The notes below the pieces were generated by a model that was not told where the DNA came from, did not search any database, and saw nothing but the letters and a program-made list of their open reading frames with translations. From positions 99,036 to 163,035 of the forward strand of contig JAEQBH010007396.1 in NCBI GenBank assembly GCA_016808115.1: a DNA stretch of 64,000 nt. The letters are read 5' to 3'. This document shows positions 47,080 to 57,767 of this stretch, piece after piece (within the stretch, counting starts at the first letter, position 1; every line of letters starts with the position of its first letter). Source of the DNA: Tetrastigma voinierianum. Taxonomy: Eukaryota > Streptophyta > Magnoliopsida > Vitales > Vitaceae. The position numbers and the translations under genes were made by a program.

Positions 47080-49678
47080 TTACAAAAGGGCAGCAAAGTA
47101 TCCCGGGAACTCAGATTCATAAAGGGCTGAATTTCCACCATTTTGTTGTAGGTGATTTCGTTTCTCCATTTAGGCACTCCATAATCAATCTTTTCAGTGA
47201 CCTGAACACAGTTGGCTATAAATCCATTCTAGTAAAAGATTCCATGTCATCTGAATCTCTATTGCCTCCCTCTGATGCTTTGCTTTCCACTTAACCCTTT
47301 TCTAACCTTGTAAGCCTGAAGCTTCCAGATACTCCACCTTTGCTCTCCCCAACTCATTCACAACATCATCTGGTGTGTAGATCCTCAACTGCAACCAAAT
47401 TTCTTTCAATAAACTTGTTGAGTTTTATAAGATAAGTGTAGGTAACAGATGATTAAAGTTGGTGCATTTACCGCTGGTGAAGACCAACTGCCTCGACATA
47501 GAGCAAATGTTACATTTGGTTCTGGATATCCCAGACCATAGGCATGCCGTAGTAGTATTTCTTTCTCATCCATAGGCCCCCTGAGATCAGGGTATTAATA
47601 TTCATCAGGTGGGCAAGAGAGAACCAGTATAATCCTACTTAGGTTCTAGAATTTCATTTTTGAAATCCCAAAATTTATCTATCTTCAGAAAATAGCATAG
47701 AATTTTGGTTTGTCTTTCAAACTTTCTAATTGTATGTAAATCAAGAAAGTTGGATCCATCTTTGAAGTAAAAGTATTTTTGAAATGGTTTGGGCATCATG
47801 AGATGGTAGAGACATTGGTACTAGAAAAATTCAAAACCTTAACGAAACAAGATGAGCACCACATGTTTTTGGTCCGCATGGGTGCGAAGAATAAATGCTC
47901 TATAGCTAGAGCATTCCGAGTACAAATCCCACCCACACATCAGCACAGCCTGGACCAAGACATTGACATCTTAAGTTAGCAAAATCCAGTTCGGTTCGGA
48001 TGGGAAGTCATCATTGTAAATATATCCGTACTAGTTTATTCTAAGTGTCCAGATCCTAAATTATCAGTTGCTTGATGTTTAACATTCAGTTTCCTTTTCT
48101 TGTTTTGGAAAATGTACTTGTGACTTACCTTGTTTCTTAATAATCCCAGCAGCTTCTCTCTTATTGTGGAAGGCAACCCATGTTGTAAGTACCTGAAGTT
48201 AATAAAAACTGTGCAGTTAGATTTCCATATGTTATATTGTCCTGTTTTTCTTTTTCTTTTTAGTAACGAGATATCCTTACAGTACATACATTATGCTGGC
48301 ATTGTATATCATCAGATCCAGAATGCTGGCTTCTGTTTGTAGGTCAAGAAAGTTAAAGTCTAAAAGTACAAAGTTCATGCATCAACACCCTGAAAAAACA
48401 ATTGCAGAAAATTGTTGTAAACGGCAGTCTAAAGCATCATCATATCATGTCTTTATAGACTTTGAGGCTACCTCAATTTTCGATTTCATGAAAACATTCA
48501 GAGATGCGGCTAGTGTCTAACCCGACTGCTGTGATATGGGCGAAGTTCTTGTAAGGACCGACATCCCTGAGATTTGCCATCTAAATCCTGCAATATGCCG
48601 TAGGTCAGGTGACCTGACCTCCTCTAGGAAATTGTTGGTACTTTGTTGTTGGTGTTGCTTTTGACATAAAGGCTTTGGAAGTCATGCAGGGAAGAGCAAG
48701 CCTGGGGACTATAGCTGATCCCTCTGTTTCTACTGATGGCTGGTTCATTTTGATAAACATGGTTTGTTAAAGCAGTGACCGAGCTCTTCTGAGATTTCAT
48801 TTGAGTCTCCAATGTTTTTGTTTCGGCTTCTTCCTACGTGTCTCCATTTTCAGGTGTTCTTCTGTCGATCAAAACCGGAACCGAATGAAACTAGACTATT
48901 GACTTGTCATGTTTTACATGGCAGGCACATCAATGGACTTTGTTGTGCATATAGTGGATTATTTTAGGAATCGGGTGTCAATTATTACCATTTGATGTTG
49001 TGGAAGACATGCTTTGAGTTTCTGAGGCTCGGCAAGACAAGCTTTTCTCACCTCTTGTTTTGTACTTTCTGAATTCTTCACTGTTCTGTGACTCGTGAAA
49101 CTGTCTCAAACTTTTGAGCTCAGATCCATTCTCAGGTTTGCAAATTAACTGCTTCTGTTGCTGCTTCCTCCATTGATGCTGCTGCTGCTGCTGCTGCTGC
49201 TGTGTTTCCCATTCTCTGTTCTCTTTCTTCTCGTGGTACAGGCTGAGCTGGCTCTCCAACTTTCCTCAGCCAAACGATCTCTTCCTCCACCATTTGCCAT
49301 CTCTGCTAGCAGCACCTGGATTCACCAACATCACAGCCTTAGAAAAGATCAGGTTTTGGATTGAGATCAATCATACACAACCGGCTTCCTCAGTCACCAA
49401 TACCTCAACAGGAAGCAACAGGCACAAGGCACAGATGACACACAATAACAGGGCCAGTGCAGCCTATCTCACGCTGAAGACACAATTCACCTATGCTGCT
49501 GTTCCAATTCATCCTGCAGCTTCACAACCTGTAAAGACGAAATGAGAATGAAAGTTCAATAAGAATTTAGAAACCCGAAACCTAAAAGAACCACCAAACA
49601 GTCGCTCGCCTCCTCCTCCAGCTCCTGTCTCTGTTGATGATCATCCCTGGGCTGCATCAGAAAGTCCTCGAATTTCAT
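47080..49678 (-). CDS. DUF547 protein with MIP1-type leucine zipper, at least 8 exons, frameshifted
   Basis: Plant DUF547 proteins carry an N-terminal coiled coil related to the ternary-complex factor MIP1 and a C-terminal DUF547 domain. Their biochemical role is not established. Reading from 49678 downward: start MKFEDFLMQPRDDHQQRQEL, coiled-coil piece VVKLQDELEQQ (about 49528-49490), VLLAEMAMVEEEIVWL and SLYHEKKE with a polyglutamine tract (49315-48989), then the DUF547 domain: DVGPYKNFA (about 48550), KPAFWI (about 48320), YLQHGLPSTIREKLLGLLRN (about 48200-48140), GYPEPNVTFALCRGSWSSPA (about 47560-47460), LRIYTPDDVVNELGRAKVEY, EWIYSQL and KMVEIQPF (47385-47085). Frame changes occur in most exons. 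The first intron would need a GC donor or has a lost base. Confidence 0.87.
47465..47600 (-). CDS. DUF547 core exon
   Basis: The minus strand reads DEKEILLRHAYGLGYPEPNV and TFALCRGSWSSPA up to a donor-like GT. The (F)ALCRGSWSSPA block is the most recognisable part of the DUF547 domain. This exon is one of the few without a frameshift. Confidence 0.87.
48140..48205 (-). CDS. DUF547 exon with YLQHGLPS motif
   Basis: YLQHGLPSTIREKLLGLLRN is followed by a donor-like AAG|GTAAG. It corresponds to the helix after the FWINxYN motif of the domain. Confidence 0.85.
48989..49315 (-). CDS. DUF547 gene exon 3: coiled coil and polyQ
   Basis: It starts after ATCCAG with VLLAEMAMVEEEIVWL, passes one frame change, and continues SLYHEKKENREWETQQQ into a run of nine glutamines interrupted by histidine. 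It ends SMSSTTSN at a GT donor (48988-48987). The CAG repeat (GCT on the plus strand, about 49176-49203) is a likely length-polymorphic site. Confidence 0.85.
49176..49203. repeat. (GCT)9 / polyglutamine-coding trinucleotide repeat
   Basis: Nine GCT units in a row on the plus strand read as CAG codons in the minus-strand DUF547 gene. Confidence 0.9.
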
Positions 49679-50562
49679 TATCTACACAAGATAAAAGAGA
49701 GCAAGCATCTGAGATTTAAAGAATAGCCCAGAGGCAGGAGGCTTAGGAGGGGTAGTAATAAAAGTTAAGGAGGAGAGAGAGAAAGTCATCAGTGGTAAAA
49801 GATTGAGTTAGTGCTGTAAAAGCTGACACCGTATCTGTGGTGGTGGGTGAGCATTTAGAACATAGAAGAGTGCAGAAGAAAGAAAAAAAAAGGGAGAGGG
49901 GGCCTGAGAAATGCATGAAAGGCAAGAGAGTTGGCGGTGGAGAAATTGAATTAAAAGGGTGGTGAATGGGATTGGGAGGGAGTTAAATTATCAGATTGGA
50001 GGGGAAAAGTCACATGAACTCTGAGGTGAATGGATGCCGATGAAACCCATGAAGGGTGTTGGGATGATTGGAGGACCTCCTTGACCTTTGACCAGCTTTA
50101 ATTTAACTTGACATCATGCGTAAGACAGTCACAGGAAGGAGGCAAAAAAAATGACAAAAAATGCATATAAAGAGAGGATGGAATATAACATGAGTGTTTG
50201 TATCAAAGCATTTGTGTTGTGACAATAAAAATTAATTTTTCTAATCTAGAACACATTTTAACTTGATTTTTAAGAATATGTTGTAGGTGTTTTCAGTTGC
50301 TTTTGATAGTATGTTTTGAGATGCCAGTTCAGAAAATTTTAAATAAAAACTAATTGGTAAGGAAAGGGGGAAAAGTAATAAAAAAAAAAGTATTAATCTT
50401 GCAAAAGGGGAAATTACAATTTGTAAAAGAATACAAAAAATAAAAATAAGAATAAAACTTGTGAATAGGGAAAGAAATACACCCAAATAAATTTATGATA
50501 CCTTGGCCGTCACAATTAAAAGCTTGAAGTCCAAAACAATAAAAACACGGTCGTCGATAAAA
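49679..50562 (-). promoter_or_regulatory. 5' flank of the DUF547 gene
   Basis: This is the region upstream of the minus-strand start codon. 49690-50000 is purine-rich on the plus strand, hence a pyrimidine-rich leader on the gene strand, as in many plant 5' UTRs. No specific motif can be named. Confidence 0.35.
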
Positions 50563-50564
50563 GA

Positions 50565-50636
50565 GCATGATCTGTGAATCGAACCCACGACCACGTGGTT
50601 AAAAGCCACGCGCTCTAGCAGCTGAGCTAAGACGGC
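50565..50636 (-). pseudogene. Decayed tRNA-Lys(UUU) copy 1
   Basis: The minus strand keeps the D arm, the anticodon arm GTGGCTTTTAACCAC (anticodon TTT) and GGTTCGATT. The 3' half of the acceptor stem no longer pairs with GCCGTCT, and a base is missing in the T stem. Confidence 0.85.
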
Positions 50637-50735
50637 AGTGATGTTGAGGAGGTTAAACAATTTAAATAAAAAACACGAAAATGTATTTTCAAATTTATGC
50701 TTTTAAAATCAAATCATCAAAAATAAAAATGAAAA

Positions 50736-50803
50736 CGCCGACTGGGAATCAGACCCGACCGTGATTAAAAGCCACGCGCTCTACCGGCTGAGCTAAGACT
50801 GGC
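50736..50803 (-). pseudogene. Decayed tRNA-Lys(UUU) copy 2
   Basis: The minus strand reads through an intact D arm (TTAGCTCAGCCGGTAGAGC) and the anticodon TTT. It has lost bases in the anticodon 3' stem and variable loop, and both acceptor and T arms are altered (GATTCCCAGTCGGC). It lies about 100 bp from copy 1 in the same direction. Confidence 0.83.
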
Positions 50804-50804
50804 T

Positions 50805-53800
50805 GTTGGCTTGTTATTAAATAAAATAAAAAAATTAATTATTATTTCTTATAACAAGAAATCACTTCAAAATAAGGATATATTTGGTTTTGTTTCAGAA
50901 AAAACTGTTTTGAGAAAGTGTTTAGAAAAATTATCCTAAAACTATTCTTATTATCTGGATTTAGGGGGTGTGGCCCCTAATCTTGGGGTGTCTCGTTGGC
51001 CGTCGATTTCTTGGAGATATACGTAATGCCAGCGTCGTAGAGGCAATATACGTGAAGTAAAAGCGACAGATTTAGGTCAAATATATCGATACTCATCCAA
51101 GAATACCCTGTATATCTATAGTTGAGAGTTTATTACGATCTTCTTAGCAAAACATATATCCAAAATTTACAATGTTTTAATCGTGTTATCTGAAATGTCG
51201 AAGTCGTAATCAGGCTCTTCACAAAAGCCTTGGTCTCTAATTGAAGCGGCGTCATCACTGTGCACTTTCACTATCTTGCGGGAAATAATGATCAGCCGAT
51301 GAGGGTGACGTGCCGTGGTGATAATTTCTTATATGGGTTCCTCCACTGTTGCATATGTCGCGGCAAACAATCGCGACCCGGCCGAATCGTGGTCACCTCT
51401 TGGCATGGATGCATGCGTCTAGTATATTGGTCGCCAGCGGAAACTACTTCACGTGGCGTCTTTGAGTCAAATACGAGCAAAAATCTGAGTTTTTCAAAAC
51501 AAAGATTTTTGTTCTTGAAAACACGCTACCAGTACGGTAAATATGTTGAATTTCTGCCTCCAGAGGCGAGGTATTGAATAATTTTTAAACGTTCGTAGGT
51601 CCGCCCTCAGAGATGAATTGTTGGACCACTCTCCAAGGCAATTCTTCGGAAAATCTTCCTTGAAATTCCTTTCACAATCGTTTTCATTTTCCTTCAATTT
51701 CTTTCATGTCATGCACTCACATCTACCATCTAAGTGCTGCAAGTCATATGAAATGCATTATGTCATTTCTAAAATATTCATGGTAATATATTTTTCATGT
51801 ATATATTAACAAAATTAATTTACTCAATTCATGTTATTCAATTCACATTCAATAACAGCAAAATTAGCTCACATGGGCTAATAACAATCTAAGCAATTCA
51901 TTTTGAATCACTTAACAACACAAAAATTCGCACAACCAATCACGTGAAAAGTGAAACCCTCGGGTTGACACTGTTCACGGCCACACAAGTAGGGATTTCT
52001 TTACTCGGTTCAAATATTTGAAGTTGATAACATAGCCTTCCAGGACTCGACAAGTCAGTGTGAAGTAGTCTTGGCCGAAGAATTAAGCCTTAGTAGGAAA
52101 AGATCATACTCTTGGAGTTGTCGAACTCATGAGAGAATCGGTCTGCGAGTAGCCCTTGCTGCGTGGGAATCGACGGATCGAGCGGGGAAATGCAGAAAGG
52201 TAAATAACCTCCCGCATAAAATCTGGAACTCCCACTCTGGCCGTGACGTTCCGGCCCACTTTGGAAAGAAGGAAGAAGTTGCTTTTTGTCTTATTTCATA
52301 AACACAACAATTCCATCATTATCCTTTAAATGACAATGAGCCTTTTACCTTAGCAATCTAAAGTGGTCATCTAATCCTCTCACTAATCATGCAACATAAT
52401 GTCGCTGGTACATATATTGAGTGACTTTTGTCAGCGTCAATATCTTTTCATGTGATCATCTGACGCTTTAGAGCACCGTTGTCTCGAAAAAGTAAAATTC
52501 ATTTGTCTGAGAATTGACAAAGTCGAGATAGCTAGATTTGTGACGATTCGATGGTGAGTCAGTTTAGTAAGTCAGGATATAAAATTTGATTTTGGCCAAA
52601 TTTCTGTTTTATTTTAGAAAATTAGAATTTTCTCGGGTTTTACAAGGGTTGTATTGGATTATAACTTTTAATGATGTTTATAGAATTACAAAGTTAAGGG
52701 GTATTGAATTACAAATTTTAAAGATTCTCTAAAAGTTATAGGTATTCGATTAAGACTTTAAAAAAATCTCTAAAAGTCAAGGTGTATTTAATTACAATTT
52801 TTATAGACTCTCTAAAAGTATACCGATATTGAAAAAGTTATCGACTTTCATAAAAATTAAACTTTTAATCACTTTGAATGACTTTTCTAGTAAGAGTATA
52901 AATACTCACCGTTCAAAATCTTTTTGCGTTTTTTCGAAAGATTTGAAACGACTTTTCAGAACAGATAAAGCGATAAATTTTTAGAAGTTATAGTTTAATC
53001 ATAGATCTTTCGTATTATAGTTTTTTGAATCAGAATAGTTTAGAAGTGAATTATTTTGATTTATTTATGAATTGTAAATCATACATGCCCTATTGCAATT
53101 AGTGAGATAAAACATTTTTTTTATTCAAAGTGTAATTTTTTTATTGTTCCTAAAATCATATACGTACGTATTTTATTTTGTTGTTAGAATGGAAAAAAAG
53201 AGTGATTTTTTGTGGAATAAATCTTATAATGTTCTCAAAAGTCAGAACAATTTATTCAAATCCTATAACAATCAAGTTCCCATTCCTCCTAAAAACCACA
53301 GTAGGAATAAAATACTAATTTTAAAATCAGAATAATGTATTCAATTGATTGTATTAAATATGATTTTAAAAATCAAAATAATATGAAATTTTCGAATACA
53401 TTTTGTAGTTTTTTCCTTATCGTAGGTTAGGTAAAGTTTCGCTTCATATTATATTGGTATTGTAGCTTTTGAATACATTGTTGTCCTTTTTCTTTTTTTA
53501 GATACATTGGTATCATTACGTTAAGTTTGAAATTTTAAAATGTAAGATTGAAAGTAGATTTTTCCAAGTAAAGATTGTAAATTTATGAATTATCAATTGA
53601 GACATGTTTGGTGATTTTTTGAAAAAAGTTTTAATAACTTGTTTGGAGAATTTATTATTTTATGACATATTTGTATTATTTTGATGATTATTTTAAATTT
53701 ATGTAAAGATCAGAATCATCAAAACAAAATATTATTGATAAGAGCTGTTGAAAAACACAAGAATAATTGTGAATATATTCTAATTTCTTAAATATACTTT

Positions 53801-54302
53801 TTAATGGAAAAAACTTGAAGATGATTTGAATACTATTTTCAATAACTTTTATTTGGATGAGTTTATATTACAAGGTGTTTAAAATAAACTCTAATACTTG
53901 AAAAAGGAGTTTTAAAATTTATTTTTAGTACCAATTTTTAATATTTCTACATAAAAATCGTGTTTGAATAGGTAACAATTTATATTATCAAAAATCTATT
54001 TTTTAAAAATAAAAAATATGTTTGATATAAATATAAGAAAACAAAATGAATTTATTGGAGCAATGTTAGACATATAGGAGAATACTATTATTAGATTTTT
54101 AAACTTGAGGAAACATTATTTTAAATAAATTTGGTACTTTTGTTGAACACAATCATTTTAATTATGATATTTTAATTTTATTTTATTTTTATTATTAAAA
54201 AATATGAATTTATTCTAGTTATTTAAAGTTTATAAAGTCTATAAATATCTATAAATGATGAGTATATTTTATACTTATTTTATCCCCATGTTTTAAGTAT
54301 TT

Positions 54303-54306
<4 letters not shown>
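50805..54306. other. AT-rich intergenic region with GC-richer repeat-like islands
   Basis: No gene was recognised. 50960-51600 and 51950-52270 are GC-richer and look like retrotransposon remnants, but I found no terminal repeats, primer site or protein domain to prove it. 52600-54300 is extremely AT-rich. Confidence 0.4.

Positions 54307-54392
<86 letters not shown>
54307..54392. repeat. Long (TA)n microsatellite
   Basis: About 43 uninterrupted TA units, the longest simple repeat in the window. Confidence 0.97.
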
Positions 54393-54400
<8 letters not shown>

Positions 54401-56242
54401 GTTTTAATTCTCATATAATTCATCTACTGCGATTAAGTTAACCATTAAATGCATATGAAGTGGAATCGAGGCTTGGCAGCTCAGCGAAAAAAAGTCTAAA
54501 AATCGGTGACTCTCCGCTACAATATGCGGCAACAACTACGTATTTTGATGCTTTTAATTGTAGATGATTTACAAATGGCTCCTCTTCCGCTATGGATGAG
54601 TTATAGAGTTTATAGCTTTCAAGAGCCACACCATTAGTTCAATTTGGACTTTTAAATTATTAAGTTAAGACTTTTAGAAAAGCAGGAAATAGTGCTAAAA
54701 ATCTAACAAGTTGTACACTTTATTGATTTAATCTTTGCACTATTAGCTAAGTGTTATCTCACAGCCATGTCGTATCCCACAGCTCTCTAATTTGAGCAAT
54801 CTTGGTCTCGTTAGCTTTATTGGTTCAGTATTTACTATCAACTGCAAAGTGTTCTCAGATCATATCCATATTCTACCATTCTCTAGCTTTCCATGAAGAC
54901 CAAGATTGTAATTTTTGAGTTCGAGAGAACGAAAATCCCATGGCATCAAAGGAAGCCCGAATGAGGAAAAACATGGCATGCTATGAATAGTGCCCACGCT
55001 GCAACGTAGATATCAAGCCCAACACGTAGATTTGCTAGTTTTTTTAACCCATTTTGAGCCCAAACTTGAGGAGGACCATAAAGGAATCATTTTAGGGCAC
55101 CAGAGCAAACTTTTGGGGGTGAGGAGAAGCCCTCTTTTGAGTGAAAACACCCACCGGGCCTAAATCTTTGAAGGAAAAAGTTGAAGAAGGAGGAAATGGA
55201 TGAAGAAGAAAGATATTGGGGTTTCACTAAGATTTGTTCATTCTTTCTTTCCCAACACATTTTCCTTTCTTTGGATGGTAGTATTTTCTTTAAAGATGTT
55301 TTACTTTGTTTTCTTAGGGTTTTGAAGTAGTCAAAGACACGAATGTATGGATTTTGCTTAATTTCTATTGATTGATGTATTATTTTCACATATATATTGA
55401 GTATTCCATTTAGTCTTTAATGCTTGCGGGTATTTGGCCAATAGTTGCATGTCTTATGGCTTGATTTGAGATTGAGAAGTGATGATTAAACTAGTCTATG
55501 AATGATTTACCATCTAATCAAGAGATATAAATGAGATTAGGTATGATATTTGGATTTTTAAGGTTTAATGCGTATTTAAAAATTTAGGGTTGAGCAAAGA
55601 TTTGCATATACATTAGAGAAATTGTCATCTTCATATGAAAATAAATATTGATTGATTGGAATAGGAGGATTCATACATGATTATTTAGGTAAAATCTACA
55701 CCCTAAGGCTTTTAGTTTTCTTGAGTCGTTGTTGTTAGAACTGCATGCTTATTTAGATTATTTGTCTTTTCCATGTTTCGATCATCCAAATAGAACTTGT
55801 TAAGTTAAATTCGAGTTAGTAATTAATAGTCAGGTGCGTAGAGCTTGTGGCTCTGCTACTTTACATGTTACTTGAAAATGACAGAGATGTATTTGCGCAC
55901 ATAGGCACACATTTTATATACTTTTGATAAACTATCGATAAAGTCTAAAAAAAACTATCAATATCTACAAAAGTTTGTGAATATCTATAAAGTTTATCAA
56001 TATCTATAAAAATCTTTTAAACCAATTTCGTATATTTACAAACTCTATAAAAATTTACAAAATTATTAAAAATACTCACTTAAAAAGAATCTATATATAT
56101 CTTTAAGAAGTCTTAATCTAATACAACTTACATCATTCTATGTTCTCATGTTTCTTTGTTTATGAGAAAAAAAAAAAAAATTTCTAAAACTTGTAACTAA
56201 ACATCCCAAAATCTTTTCTCTTTTTTTGCCTTAGAAGAGATA
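54393..56242. other. Intergenic region, no gene recognised
   Basis: The minus-strand frame at 54438-54629 and the frames near 55087-55389 have no family signature. 55080-55900 has the style of a repeat (mixed TTTCTT-rich and unique parts), but no boundaries could be set. Confidence 0.4.
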
Positions 56243-56315
56243 CGCCGTCTGTGGGAATCGAACCCACGACCACGTGGTTAAAAGCCACGCGCTCTACCGG
56301 CTGAGCTAAGACGGC
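56243..56315 (-). tRNA. tRNA-Lys(UUU), intact
   Basis: A 73-nt gene on the minus strand. The 7-bp acceptor stem GCCGTCT/AGACGGC with discriminator G is perfect. The D arm carries the A box (TAGCTCAGCCGGTAGAGC). The anticodon arm is GTGGC-TTTTAAC-CAC-type with anticodon TTT, and the T arm GTGGG-TTCGATT-CCCAC carries the B box. No intron is present. It is the probable functional source of, or sister to, the two decayed copies 5.5 kb away. Confidence 0.96.
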
Positions 56316-57140
56316 TGTTTAAACAAAATTTTCCTTTTTTGTCTAAAAATCTTAAAGAGTACATCCTAAAAGTCTAAAACTAATTAACTTTTCCAATATA
56401 ATAAAATTGGTATGTATTTATTATTTATAATGTTATATATGGTTTTAAATATAAAAAAACAAAATCCTTATCTTGAAATTGACTAAACTAATTCTAATTT
56501 CCTGATTACAAATTCGTAAAAATTTAATTTTTTTGTACAGACTAAATATAGGTATGAATGGAAACAATTGTCTATAAATACCGAATATTGTATTTTAAGT
56601 TAAGATATGAGATTGTGGGATATCAAATCTCATACGGTATTGTATATATAGTAGTATACTATGATTATGTTTATACTTATTAATTTATAAAATAAATAAT
56701 AAATAAGCTGCACCAAGATAGACTAAGCACAAGTTGATGACTTTCCATTTCCAGAAAATAAATCCAGAAGCTTAATTTGGATCAACTAACAACAATTCCA
56801 TTTCCATAACATCTAAAAGTCGACGTTGACCTCTTCTCTAATATAATGAACACCTTTAAAGTTTAAACTAATAGAAGACGGCAACTTCTAAGGAGGAGAA
56901 TCCATATACATCCACTGACACTTGGGAAAAACTAGTAATGCTCTCCGTCCATCCTCGATCTTTATTTTCATCTTTTCCTCCATTTACCTGAGAAATCCAA
57001 CAAACATCGTTAAACCAAACAGTAAATGGATATGTGTTCTTTGCAGTTTCTTTTTTTTTCTTGATCTCTTTTCATTGAATGCACAGCATAGCGTAAACTA
57101 AGGATGATAATCTAGGATGGATTCCCATCCCGACCGATTT
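56316..57140. other. Intergenic region, no gene recognised
   Basis: AT-rich, with no protein signature and no recognised repeat. Confidence 0.5.
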
Positions 57141-57433
57141 TGTTGTTTAATCGACTCTCCTAAAAGCTTTTGTGGGTTTAATATGAATATCATACTTCAC
57201 ACCCTTCCTCATGTGAGGACGCTACGGCGTGTGGAGGAAATCAACTGACAGACATAGTCCATTATGGACTTTCAAATAAAGGAGTGATGATCAAAAATTC
57301 AAATTACAGAGAAGTGGCGTTCGAATCCAGAACCTCTTGCCAACCAAACTCTAATACCATGTTAAACAACCAACTCTTCTAAAAACTCAAGCTTGTAGGA
57401 TTTTGGTTTAATATGAATATCATGAATAACACA
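57141..57433 (-). mobile_element. Very small TRIM-like LTR element, about 290 bp
   Basis: Two direct repeats, 57141-57201 and 57360-57433, share the edge TGTT, the block CTCT-CTAAAA and TTTAATATGAATATCAT, and end in a CACA-type edge. Read on the minus strand, the repeat at 57360-57433 ends AACA and is directly followed by TGGTATTAGAG, a near match to the tRNA-Met primer site. GAGGAAGGG directly precedes the other repeat as a purine tract. The 160-bp interior has no coding capacity. Known plant TRIMs have exactly this layout. No target duplication was recognised. Confidence 0.62.
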
Positions 57434-57631
57434 CTTGGTTTAAATTTTATTTTTTGATGGAGATGGAAGTGGGTTTAAATAATGGGAATGGAATTCAGGA
57501 TGGAGCTCATGCATAAATGAGAACGAGGAGAGCTAGGATTGCATTCCCTTTCCTTTTCAGTTTTTCACTCCCTTTCGTTTCATACAAATAAAGTGATTTA
57601 CTTGTAAGTTGTAACTGATAAAGAGTGAAAA

Positions 57632-57767
57632 TACCTCTGCAGTGAAATTGGCGCCGACCGGCTCTCCACAGTAAAAGTCTGATGGTCGAACAACTCTGTA
57701 CTTGGTAGGATGTAGCTCAGCCTTTCCATTTTCCACTCCCAATGCCAACAGATCCTCCACGTGGATC
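57632..57767 (-). CDS. Possible exon of an unidentified gene
   Basis: On the minus strand an acceptor-like TTTCATTAG is followed by an open block reading IHVEDLLALGVENGKAELHP, then TKYRVVRPSDFYCGEP and VGANFTAE up to a donor-like GAG|GTATTT. The composition is protein-like and the ends look like splice sites. I do not recognise the family, and no neighbouring exon was found with confidence. A second weak candidate lies at 59840-59930 on the same strand (with VVLMDARGPQDRRISLG). Confidence 0.4.

Noticed and set aside
46839..47294. 151-codon plus-strand open frame downstream of AP-3 beta
   Set aside because: The part from about 47085 is antisense to the last DUF547 exon, and the rest has no family signature. 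There is no support for a separate gene.
47779..47979. 66-codon plus-strand frame in a DUF547 intron
   Set aside because: No family signature and opposite to the gene. Probably chance or an old insert without visible ends.
54438..54629. Minus-strand frame with protein-like composition
   Set aside because: No start context, splice site or family could be recognised around it. Left as part of the intergenic description.
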